From Natronomonas gomsonensis (GTDB lineage Archaea; Halobacteriota; Halobacteria; Halobacteriales; Haloarculaceae), in the NCBI RefSeq assembly GCF_024300825.1, contig NZ_CP101323.1, forward strand, positions 2,604,001 to 2,668,000: a stretch of 64,000 bases of DNA, in the 5' to 3' direction. Positions 7,747-15,276 of the stretch are shown here, piece by piece. The number at the start of each line of letters is the position of its first letter. The stretch's first letter is position 1. The notes below the pieces were generated by a model. That model worked only from the letters and a program-made list of their open reading frames with translations. It did not search any database and was not told the DNA's origin. The translations under genes were made by a program, and so were the position numbers.

Positions 7747-8397
7747 TCACGGGAACGCGTCGAACGGCGTCCACTCCCGGGGTTGGTCGGACAGTCCCCG
7801 TGTCCTGAGTTCGGCACTGCCGTCGCGGTCGCGAACCTTGATTTGTCCCGAACAGAACTGCGCGAGCGTGTTGATGGCCCGTTCGTCGTGTCCGGTGGGG
7901 TCGACGACGAACACGCCGAGTCCGTCGACTTTGTCGATACGGCCCACGAGCGTGTGGACGAATCGAGACACCGTCCGGAGGTCGCCGAACGACAACAGCG
8001 TCGACACCGAACAGAGTCCCGTCCGAACGCGGTCGATGTCCGTGGTTTTGAACTCCCGATACACGTCCGAGAACCGCATTCCGATACCCGTCAGGTCGGC
8101 GGGACCGGAGACGGGCAACACACGAGCGGGCACGTCCGGGTCGTCGTCGTCGCCGACGCAGTCGAGAATCGCGGTTCGGTCGTCTCGAACGTCGATGCCG
8201 AATCGCTGGCAGTCCTCAGCCATCCGGGAGGCGCGCTGGTTCGTCGTGACGATGATAGCGCCCTCGTCGTACTCACCCGCGAGCATCTGCATACCGAGAC
8301 TCCGGGAGCCGTCGTGGGTCGGACCGGAGACGAGCACGCTGGTACCCGGTCGAATATCGTCCAGCGGCAAGTCGGTGAACCGGTAGTCGTCACTCAT
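7747..8397 (-). CDS. RecA-like signalling protein (DUF7504-like)
   Basis: A 216-residue protein resembling haloarchaeal KaiC/RAD55/GvpD-like ATPases grouped as DUF7504. The P-loop position reads VSGPTHDGSRSL and has lost the Walker A lysine, so nucleotide hydrolysis is doubtful. A hydrophobic strand ending in GVFVVDPTGHDE occupies the Walker B position. Its start overlaps the stop of the receiver-GAF gene by 8 nt, so the two are translationally coupled. A role in signal transduction with that protein is inferred from the pairing. Confidence 0.65.
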   Translation of the reverse strand: MSDDYRFTDLPLDDIRPGTSVLVSGPTHDGSRSLGMQMLAGEYDEGAIIVTTNQRASRMAEDCQRFGIDVRDDRTAILDCVGDDDDPDVPARVLPVSGPADLTGIGMRFSDVYREFKTTDIDRVRTGLCSVSTLLSFGDLRTVSRFVHTLVGRIDKVDGLGVFVVDPTGHDERAINTLAQFCSGQIKVRDRDGSAELRTRGLSDQPREWTPFDAFP

Positions 8398-9268
8398 CGC
8401 GCTCACCTCCGGAGTCGCGGAGCCGTCGACGCAACACCAGTTGCTCCATCGCCTCGTCGGCCAGAAGCGACAGCAGTTCGCGCTCGCGTTCGGAGACCGT
8501 TCGCGGGTCGTCGCCGTACACACAGAACGTCCCGATGGTGTGTCCTTCAGGCGTCGTGATGGGCGCGCTCGCGTAAAATCGGATGTCGGCGGCTTGTAGC
8601 CCCTCGTTGTCCTCGAACCGTGGGTCCTCGCTGGTGTCCTCGATGACGGTCACCCCCTCGTCGAGCAGTGCGTAGGTACAGACCGTCTCCTCGCGTTCGA
8701 CCGGGCCGAAAGAGATGCCGAAACAGGAGAGGAATCGCTGTTCGTGGGCGTCGATGAGGCCGATGGCGGCGGCGTCGAGGTCGAACAGTGCCGTGGCGAG
8801 TTCGGTCAGTCGGTCGAGGGAGTCGCCGAGGGATTCGGGGTCGGTCGCGTACCGTTCGAGCGCCGCCACTCGCGCGTCCTCGTCGTCCGGAAGCGGATAC
8901 GCCGTCTGGTTTCGAAACAACAGCGCGTGTTCGACGAGTTCGGCGAGTTCCCCGTGGGCATCGGGGTCGTCTTTCGGGAGATACTCCGCGACCACGTCTC
9001 CGAAGGCGGCAGTGTCGATTTCGTCCAGCGCCGTGTCGGTAAACAGGATACACGCGGCGTCCGGCGCGTCGTTTCGCACCGCTCGAACCAACTCCAACCC
9101 GGTGCCGTCGGGGAGGTCGTACTCCGTGACGAGACACTCGACGGGCCGCTCGGAGAGTACGCCCTGCGCATCGGACAGCGACGCTGCAGTCCGGACCTCG
9201 TAGGTAGAATCGAGGGCCGCCCGCGTCGCCTCGCGGTCGTCCTCGCTCGGGTCGACACAGAGAATCAT
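8390..9268 (-). CDS. Receiver-GAF protein with Glu at phospho-site
   Basis: A 292-residue two-domain signalling protein. Residues 1-115 form a response-regulator receiver: an acidic cluster near D6 and D10-D11, a threonine in LFTDTA and a lysine in YLPKDD. The phospho-acceptor position reads E-Y-D-L-P, where the family has D-x-x-[ML]-P, so Glu49 replaces the aspartate (codon GAG). Glutamate there often mimics the phosphorylated state. Residues 145-275 form a GAF domain (FLSCFGISFGPVEREETVC, FYASAPITTPEGHTIGTFC). There is no output domain or kinase. It overlaps the RecA-like partner downstream. Confidence 0.85.
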   Translation of the reverse strand: MILCVDPSEDDREATRAALDSTYEVRTAASLSDAQGVLSERPVECLVTEYDLPDGTGLELVRAVRNDAPDAACILFTDTALDEIDTAAFGDVVAEYLPKDDPDAHGELAELVEHALLFRNQTAYPLPDDEDARVAALERYATDPESLGDSLDRLTELATALFDLDAAAIGLIDAHEQRFLSCFGISFGPVEREETVCTYALLDEGVTVIEDTSEDPRFEDNEGLQAADIRFYASAPITTPEGHTIGTFCVYGDDPRTVSERERELLSLLADEAMEQLVLRRRLRDSGGERDE

Positions 9269-9361
9269 ACAGCACTGTCAGATGGCCCCATAGTAAAGGA
9301 TGTGGACTATATTGCAGGTTTCGGCGTGAACAAAACCTCGCTCAAGTGGCCGAAGCGGCTA

Positions 9362-10612
9362 CTAAGACGCGTATTCGAGGGCGACGACGCGACCGTCGCC
9401 GTAGCGGACCAACACCTCATCGCGGCCGTCGCCGTCGATGTCGGCGGGGGTAACGAACGTCCAGACGGGTACGGCGCGCTCGTAGACGGCCACTTCCCCG
9501 CCGGAATCGGCATCGAGGGCGGTGACGGTCCCGGTTCGGGCCGCGGCAAGGACTTCGGGCCGGCCGTCGCCGGTCACGTCACCGAGTCGGGGCGCCGCGA
9601 CGATGGTGTCCTCGCCCGACACCGTCGTGGACCACTCCGTGTCGCCCGATTCGGCATCCAAGACGACGACCTCGCTTTCGATTCGTCCGAGGTACACTTC
9701 GGGAGTGTCGTCGCCGTCCCCGTCGGCGACGGTGTGGATGCGGCCGTTCGTAATCGACCGGTTCCACGTCTCTGTGCCGGAGGCTCCGTCGTGGGCCCGG
9801 ATGGTCGATGTTCCGGCGGCGACTATCCGTGCGCCGCCGTCGGTTTCCACGCTTGCGACGTACCGTGCGGCGTCGTCGCGCTGCCACTCGACCGTTCCAT
9901 CGGCGGAAAGCAACACCAACGCTTCGGTGGTCCCCACGAGGATTTCGGGTCGGCCGTCGCCGTCGAAGTCCTCGACGATGGCTGATTGATACACCGACTG
10001 CCGCTCGCCGACGGTTTCGTTCAGCGCGACCCGCCACGCGACGGTTCCGTTGTTGTGTGCGAGGACGACGCCGCCACCGATGTCGCTGGCGACGATTTCG
10101 GGCCCGTCTGCGGCCGTGACGTTCGCTATCGTCGGCCGCGCGTAGCCGTACGTCGACAGCGGGACGCGCCACTGCTCGCTGCCGTCCGTTCCGTCGTAGA
10201 CGACGAGTGCCTCCTCGGTTGTCGCGACGGCGACCTCCCGTTTCCCGTCGCCGTCGATGTCGTCGATGGCCGGTTCGGTGAGCGCGTGGGTGAAACACGC
10301 CTCCGGCGGCATTCCGTCCCGCCACAGCGTCTCGCCGTCGTCGGCGGCGAGTCGGACGAGCGAACAGGAGGCGTCGGTCAACTCGGCGTCGCCACCGGGT
10401 TGTTCGGTGACCGGCGCGACGAGTACGTCACCATCGCTCCCGGCACCGATGGCGTGGTGGTTGAACTCGTTGTCACGCGGGGTGTCGCTCACCCACGACT
10501 CCTCGAAAGTGCCGCCGAACGGCGAGGCGCCGATGCCACCCAACCCGACGACGAGGCCGGCGCCGAGGATGACGAGCAACCCGCCGAGGACGACCGCTGT
10601 GCGGACGCGCAT
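9362..10612 (-). CDS. Secreted FG-GAP/PQQ-like beta-propeller
   Basis: A 416-residue exported protein. Residues 5-28 are a hydrophobic signal or anchor (VVLGGLLVILGAGLVVGLGG). The rest is about seven propeller blades with recurring calcium-binding loops such as DIDGDGKREV, DFDGDGRPEI, DVTGDGRPEV and DIDGDGRDEV (FG-GAP/VCBS type), mixed with VVYDGTDGSEQW-like PQQ-type strands. It probably acts outside the membrane in protein or ligand binding; there is no catalytic motif. The gene is divergent from the membrane protein at 10719. Confidence 0.8.
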   Translation of the reverse strand: MRVRTAVVLGGLLVILGAGLVVGLGGIGASPFGGTFEESWVSDTPRDNEFNHHAIGAGSDGDVLVAPVTEQPGGDAELTDASCSLVRLAADDGETLWRDGMPPEACFTHALTEPAIDDIDGDGKREVAVATTEEALVVYDGTDGSEQWRVPLSTYGYARPTIANVTAADGPEIVASDIGGGVVLAHNNGTVAWRVALNETVGERQSVYQSAIVEDFDGDGRPEILVGTTEALVLLSADGTVEWQRDDAARYVASVETDGGARIVAAGTSTIRAHDGASGTETWNRSITNGRIHTVADGDGDDTPEVYLGRIESEVVVLDAESGDTEWSTTVSGEDTIVAAPRLGDVTGDGRPEVLAAARTGTVTALDADSGGEVAVYERAVPVWTFVTPADIDGDGRDEVLVRYGDGRVVALEYAS

Positions 10613-10718
10613 CTGTCGTTCCTCGGGAATCGCCGCGCAAAAGCGTATTCATCGGAAACGGACGTTCGAGACACGAACCAGAGCGGCTTTTGGGTCGTCG
10701 GTGACTACCCTCGGTCGA

Positions 10719-12119
10719 ATGGTTCACCGCCGGCCCACGTCGTCGCTCGCTGTCGGCATCGTCGCTGTCGCCGCGTTCGCCGTCGGTCCCGGCGTGGCCG
10801 CCGCACACGACGTGACCGGCTCTCGCTTCGACGCGCCGATTCCGCTGTGGCTGCTCCTCGTCGGTGCCGGCGTCACCGTCGCAGTGACGGCGCTGTGGCT
10901 GGCCCGCTCCCCGGAACCGACCGAGTCTCCCCATCGCCGCCATCTGTTGACGGTCCCGTCGTCGGTCGCCGGGCCACTCCGAGGCGTGACCCGCGGGCTC
11001 TTCTTTCTCGCCGTGCTCGCGGCTCTCGTCGCCGGCGTCGTCGGGCAACAGGTGCCAGCCGAGAACGCCGCGACGGTGTTCGTCTGGCCGGTGTGGTTCC
11101 GAGGGGTCGCCCTCCTGGCCATCCTGTTCGGAACCCCGTGGCCGACGCTGTCGCCGTGGGAGGCGGTCTACGACGGCCTCGTTCGACTCGAAGGCGGGGC
11201 CGTCGCCCTGCTCGGCTCCTACCCGACGGCGTTCGGGACGTGGCCGGCGCTCGTCGGCTTTCTCGCTCTCGTCGGCATCACCGAGACGCTGACGGTCGTT
11301 CCCCGGTCGCCGCGGCTGACGACCGCCGTCGTCGCGGCCTACGGCCTCACGATGGTCGTGGGCGCGGGCTGTTTCGGGCGGTCGTGGCTCCGGCGAGCGG
11401 ACCCGCTTGCAGTGTTCTATCGTCTGTTCGGTCGGGTGGCGCCGCTGGAGTGGTCTCGGACCGACGACGGCGGATACGCCGTCGCCGCCCGCCCGCCGTG
11501 GCAGGGATGTCGCGACCCCGTCTACGGCGTCGCGAGCGTCGTCTTCGTCGTCGCGATGGTGTACACGGTGAGCTTCGACGGCTTCACCAACCTCCGGGCG
11601 TTCCAGACGGTCCTGTTCGCGACCCGGGACGCACTCGGTACCGGTCCCGAAACAGCCATTTTCCTGTACACCGCTGGCCTCGTTGGATTCGTCGCGACGT
11701 TCGCTTTTACCGGGTGGGCAGTCGAACGTCTCGGACGGCCCGCCGACGGTTCCGTCGTCGACGCGCTGTACGGCTTCGCCCCTACCATCCTTCCGATTGC
11801 GGCCGCCTACGAAATCGCCCACAACTACCCCTACGTCCTTCGGAGCCTCGCCACGCTGCTCGAAATCGCCGCCAGTTCCCGTGGGCCCGCCGTCGGGCCG
11901 CTCGACCCGCTCGGGTGGCTCTCGATGCCAGCCTTCTGGGGGTCCCAAGTTGCGCTCGTCGTGTTCGGTCACGTCGTCGCTGTCGTCGCCGCCCACCGCG
12001 TCGCAGTCGAGCGATACGGCGATTCGGCTGGCCGCGGCCACCTCCCGCTTGTCGTCCTGATGGTCGGATACACGGTGCTGTCGCTGTGGATTATCTCTCG
12101 GCCGGTCGTGTTCGTGTAG
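10719..12119 (+). CDS. Fenitrothion hydrolase-like membrane protein
   Basis: A 466-residue polytopic protein with about ten membrane segments and an N-terminal signal-like helix ending AAAHDV. The stretch AHDVTGSRFDAPIPLWLLL, the segment FGRSWLRRADPLAVFYRLFG near residue 222 and TVSFDGFTNL near 284 match what I recall of a membrane family annotated as fenitrothion hydrolase in actinobacteria. That enzymatic name comes from one pesticide-degrading strain and may not describe the natural function. Start ATG 10719 opens the signal helix; the frame is open further upstream but lacks coding character. The gene is followed by the convergent deacetylase. Confidence 0.6.
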   Translation: MVHRRPTSSLAVGIVAVAAFAVGPGVAAAHDVTGSRFDAPIPLWLLLVGAGVTVAVTALWLARSPEPTESPHRRHLLTVPSSVAGPLRGVTRGLFFLAVLAALVAGVVGQQVPAENAATVFVWPVWFRGVALLAILFGTPWPTLSPWEAVYDGLVRLEGGAVALLGSYPTAFGTWPALVGFLALVGITETLTVVPRSPRLTTAVVAAYGLTMVVGAGCFGRSWLRRADPLAVFYRLFGRVAPLEWSRTDDGGYAVAARPPWQGCRDPVYGVASVVFVVAMVYTVSFDGFTNLRAFQTVLFATRDALGTGPETAIFLYTAGLVGFVATFAFTGWAVERLGRPADGSVVDALYGFAPTILPIAAAYEIAHNYPYVLRSLATLLEIAASSRGPAVGPLDPLGWLSMPAFWGSQVALVVFGHVVAVVAAHRVAVERYGDSAGRGHLPLVVLMVGYTVLSLWIISRPVVFV

Positions 12120-12134
12120 GCGTGGCGGCGGCCG

Positions 12135-13022
12135 CTACTTGTTCGGTCCCATCTCCGCCCCCGCCGTGTGGTCGAGCTGTTCGTGCAGTTCCCCGGGCGG
12201 TCCGACCCACGCCCCGAGTTCGAGTGCGCGCTCGATGAGCCGCCGGTACAGCGACCCGTAGTTCGGAAAGTCGTTCTCGTAGAAGAACCGGGGGTGCCAC
12301 AGTACGGTCATGACGGCACCGTTCTCACGGGCTTCCTCCAGCAGTCGCTTACAGACCCGCCACGCCCGGTTCGGCCGACGCTCGACGTTCGGAAGCGGCA
12401 GCTCCATCACCGTCAGCGGGAACACGACGAATTCGTCGTCGAACGGTCGAAGCGGGGTGTAGCCGTGGTCGAAGCCGTACGTCTTCGAGGAGCCGAGACT
12501 GGCGTCGTACCGGAGTCCGACGTCGGCCTGCATCTCCCACGTATCCGGTACGTCGAGGTTCAGGTAGTGCTGCCGGCCGCCGACCACCTTGCCGCCGAGA
12601 ATCGCTTCGAGTTTGCCCTTCTCGGCACGGAGGCGCTGTGGCTCCCGGTAGGACTCGTAGGACCCATGCAGTCCCACCTCCCAGCCGCCCGAATCGAGCC
12701 GGCGGATGACGTCGGCGATGTCAGGGTCGCTGACAGAGTAACGGTCGCCGTACAGCTGCCAGCTCCGTGCCGAGAGCCACTCCCGAACCGGCCGGTTGCG
12801 GAGGCGCTGTTCGTTCAGGAAGTAAAACGCCGAGCGGACGCCGAGGTCGTCCTCGATAGCCATCACGTCCTCGAAGCGCCAGTACGGCTCTGTTCCCGGG
12901 AGCAACGCTTTCAGGTGCCGTGGGTTGCGGTCCCGAAGCGTGCCGTAGATGGCGCCGAACCGCTTGTACACCTGTTCGACGTCGTGTGTGAGACACAGAT
13001 GGAAGGTGGCATCCTCAGCCAT
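12135..13022 (-). CDS. Polysaccharide deacetylase family protein
   Basis: A 295-residue NodB-like carbohydrate esterase domain. Motif 1 is LTHDVEQVY near residue 12, motif 2 the HGSYESYR segment near 119, with GGRQHYLNLD near 148 and a late LWHPRFFYEND carrying the catalytic-type histidine. The family removes acetyl groups from surface polysaccharide sugars. Its ATG at 13022 overlaps the TGA of the upstream DUF354 remnant, so it was once translationally coupled to it in a surface-polysaccharide operon. The upstream partners are now broken, and expression may rely on a new promoter. Confidence 0.82.
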   Translation of the reverse strand: MAEDATFHLCLTHDVEQVYKRFGAIYGTLRDRNPRHLKALLPGTEPYWRFEDVMAIEDDLGVRSAFYFLNEQRLRNRPVREWLSARSWQLYGDRYSVSDPDIADVIRRLDSGGWEVGLHGSYESYREPQRLRAEKGKLEAILGGKVVGGRQHYLNLDVPDTWEMQADVGLRYDASLGSSKTYGFDHGYTPLRPFDDEFVVFPLTVMELPLPNVERRPNRAWRVCKRLLEEARENGAVMTVLWHPRFFYENDFPNYGSLYRRLIERALELGAWVGPPGELHEQLDHTAGAEMGPNK

Positions 13023-13307
13023 CGGCGACCTCTCGGACGACCGCCAGTTCGTAGGCGGTCACGTCGATTGTGTCGTCGAGCAGTTCCCGTCGACGCTCGG
13101 CCCACCGCGCGGCGGCGTCGGGGTCACTCGCCACTCACCGTGGGCCGCGACGACGCCCGTCGCCGGTACCTGTTCGATGAGGCCGTAACTGGCGACCGCA
13201 GAGAGCGTGCCGAACTCGCCGCCGGCATCGATGGAGTTCGACCGGACGGTCGGTGTTCCCAACACCGCTGCCTCCATCGCCATCGTCGCCGAGTCGGTCA
13301 CGCAGAG
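13015..13307 (-). pseudogene. DUF354 gene remnant (3' part)
   Basis: This is the C-terminal part of a DUF354 (MurG-like glycosyltransferase-type) protein. One frame reads LCVTDSATMAMEAAVLGTP followed by VRSNS, the diagnostic DUF354 block. A different frame reads SDPDAAARWAERRRELL and IDVTAYELAVVREVADG to a TGA at 13015-13017. A frameshift therefore lies between about 13110 and 13150. The N-terminal two thirds of the gene are missing; instead it is joined to a FemAB-like N-terminus. The stop overlaps the deacetylase start, showing the original operon order. Confidence 0.7.
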
Positions 13308-13791
13308 CGATGCCTCCGCGAGCAGTTCATCCGGCGTCCGGTCGTCGACGCTCAGCCGATAGGTCCACTGGGTTTCTATGTCGAGGTCGTCCCAGACGGA
13401 GGGTCGGGGGTAGCCGTACGCGGTGGGACACACCATCCGAAGCAGCGTCGCCCTCGAGTCGGCACGGGTCGCATCCACGACGAGGTCGGTGAACTCGCGG
13501 TTGAGTTTCTCCCGTTTGCTCCGTTTGGGGCTGGCCGGCATGAGTACGGGACCGAGCCGCGAGACGCCCACCCCCGGGCGGCGACGTGAGTACCCGTCCG
13601 AGTGGGGTTGACCGGCCGAACACCGGCAGCAGCGCCACCGGCCGGTCGCCGTTGAACCCCGCAAACAGCTGTAGGTCGCTGGCGGTGTGGTCGTCCAGCA
13701 CTTCCAGCGCTTCGGGGGCATAGAACGGTTCGATTCCGTGGTCCGGAAGGGCGTCGTCCCACTCCGCAAGCGAGAGTCGTTCGAGTCGCAT
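13308..13791 (-). pseudogene. FemAB/GNAT-like gene remnant (5' part)
   Basis: This is the N-terminal half of a FemAB/GNAT-type acetyltransferase of haloarchaeal surface-polymer clusters. The frame from ATG 13791 reads MRLERLSLAEWDDALPDHG and continues to LTSPPGGG. A single-base loss in the C/G run near 13572-13580 shifts the reading frame, which then continues GVGVSRLGPVLMPASPKR and EKLNREFTDLVVDA to TPDELLAEAS. There it joins the DUF354 remnant in frame. The junction lies in DELLAEAS, which is plausible in either family, suggesting a deletion through short homology. The C-terminal half is absent. Confidence 0.65.
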
Positions 13792-13927
13792 CTTCTGGGT
13801 GCTACGCTCCCGTCGCCTTCGTTACCGCTACCCTTCGGGCGCTTGCGGGGAGTAGGCCGTTGCTATCGCGGGGTGTCTCCCGAGCGGTCGACGAAAGTAA
13901 CGTTACCCTTCGGTGCGTCCTCGCGGT

Positions 13928-14464
13928 ATGGACCTGCTGGCCGCCCTCGGGAACCCCGCCGACAGCGACCAAGTGCGCGCCGTCGCCGCCGCCCTCGCTG
14001 GCATCGAGCGCGACCTCCACGACGCGATACAGGACCACTACGAGGCGTTGGGTGCCGACCCGCCGGCGGACCGCGGCGCGCCCGAGGAACGAATCGCACA
14101 ACTCCAGCGCCTCGTCGAACACCACGTCGAAGGCGACCTCTGGGGATACTTCGTCGCCGAGCAGGCACCGGCGGGTTTCGAAAACGCCGAAGATGCCCGC
14201 AACTACGCCGACATCGAGGCGTCGGCGTGGGAACGACGGCGGGCGGAATTGGCGGAAACGGTCGACGACGAGGAGGCGAGCGAACGCGAGCGGGCCGACC
14301 GCGCCGTCAGGCGACGCTTCGGCGTCGACATCGAGACGTTCGAAGAGCACGTCGTCGGGTACTCGCCCGAGCGGACCCTCCGGCGTGCGCTCCGAGGGCC
14401 CGTCGATACCGACATCGAGCGCCTCCGCGTCGCCACGCGCGCGCTCGAACGACGGGACGAGTGA
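13928..14464 (+). CDS. Conserved haloarchaeal protein, unknown
   Basis: A 178-residue soluble, highly charged protein, predicted mainly alpha-helical. I do not recognise a family. The N-terminus (VAAALAGIERDLHDAIQDHY) looks like a helical hairpin; the C-terminal region contains RFGVDIETFEEHVVGYSPE, followed by a basic helix. The start is ATG 13928; an in-frame ATG at 13913 would add five residues. It follows the pseudogene region on the opposite strand, in a divergent arrangement. There are no metal-binding or catalytic motifs. Confidence 0.65.
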   Translation: MDLLAALGNPADSDQVRAVAAALAGIERDLHDAIQDHYEALGADPPADRGAPEERIAQLQRLVEHHVEGDLWGYFVAEQAPAGFENAEDARNYADIEASAWERRRAELAETVDDEEASERERADRAVRRRFGVDIETFEEHVVGYSPERTLRRALRGPVDTDIERLRVATRALERRDE

Positions 14465-14675
14465 CTTCCGTAGAACACGGCCGATTCCGCGAGACGTGGA
14501 CCACGGTTCGACGGTATGTCAGAGGCCGAACGGGCGTGCGGTCGCGGGGCGCGACCACGGCGTTCGCGGAACCGGCCACCCGAAACAACAACCCCCGAAC
14601 GGTTGAATCTGACTCAAAACACATCACGTGTCGATACTCCCTATCGCGTGGCCAGTTGCCTTCCATCGACGACTG

Positions 14676-14684
14676 TATTTAAAC
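14676..14684 (+). promoter_or_regulatory. TATA box for SCP-2 gene at 14745
   Basis: TATTTAAAC in an otherwise GC-rich 280-nt interval (14465-14744). It is about 60 nt upstream of the ATG at 14745, which predicts a leader of some 33 nt. I see no other clear feature in this interval. Confidence 0.5.
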
Positions 14685-14744
14685 TCCCTCGGATTCGCGG
14701 AGGTAGGGCCAACGGTGGGGCGAACGACGTGCAGACGAATCACA

Positions 14745-15272
14745 ATGTCGCAATCAGATAGTGAAGAACTCATCTTCCCGAGTCAGGCATGGTTCGAGGA
14801 GTACCGACAGCGCATCAACGACAACGAGCAGTACGCCGAGATGGGCGCCGATTGGGGCATCGACTTCAACGGCGACTTCATCTTCGAGATGCGTGAGATG
14901 CCCATCGACGACCTCGACACCGAGGCGATGCCGGAGTTCCTCGACGAGGAAATCGACACCTACGTCAGCGACGAGAACGGCACCTACGTCGGCTACGCCT
15001 TCCTCGGACTGGAGGGCGGGAAGTGTACCGAAGCGCGCTTCATCGAGAGCGAAGACGAGGTCGACGCCGGCTTCAAACTCATCGCCGACAACGAGACGTG
15101 GAAACAACTGATGAAGGGCGAACTCGGTGTCGTCGACGGCATGATGTCCGGCCACTTCGACATCGAGGGTGACATGCAGAAAGTGATGCAGTACTCCCAG
15201 GCGGCGGTGCAGTTGACCGAATCCGCCGCCGACATCGACGCGGTGTACGCCGACGACGAGTTCTCCGCCTGA
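14745..15272 (+). CDS. SCP-2 sterol-transfer family protein
   Basis: A 175-residue protein with an SCP-2-like lipid-binding domain; it is very acidic. The core reads TYVGYAFLGLEGGKCTEARF, then ADNETWKQLMKGELGVVDGM and an MQKVMQYSQAAVQLTE helix, which is the typical end of SCP-2 folds. SCP-2 domains bind fatty acyl chains or acyl-CoA in a hydrophobic tunnel. It is convergent with the acyl-CoA ligase 4 nt downstream, and a second SCP-2 gene lies at 18353, next to an acyl-CoA dehydrogenase. A role in acyl-CoA handling is inferred. Confidence 0.8.
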   Translation: MSQSDSEELIFPSQAWFEEYRQRINDNEQYAEMGADWGIDFNGDFIFEMREMPIDDLDTEAMPEFLDEEIDTYVSDENGTYVGYAFLGLEGGKCTEARFIESEDEVDAGFKLIADNETWKQLMKGELGVVDGMMSGHFDIEGDMQKVMQYSQAAVQLTESAADIDAVYADDEFSA

Positions 15273-15276
15273 GCGT

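Noticed and set aside
9986..12238. A 750-codon plus-strand open frame spanning a beta-propeller gene and a membrane protein gene.
   Set aside because: Arg/Pro-rich shadow; the in-frame membrane gene from 10719 has helices and family motifs and lies in a different frame.
13687..14682. A 331-codon plus-strand frame across the pseudogene and the gene at 13928.
   Set aside because: Arg/Pro-rich shadow; the frame of 13928-14464 has normal haloarchaeal acidic composition.
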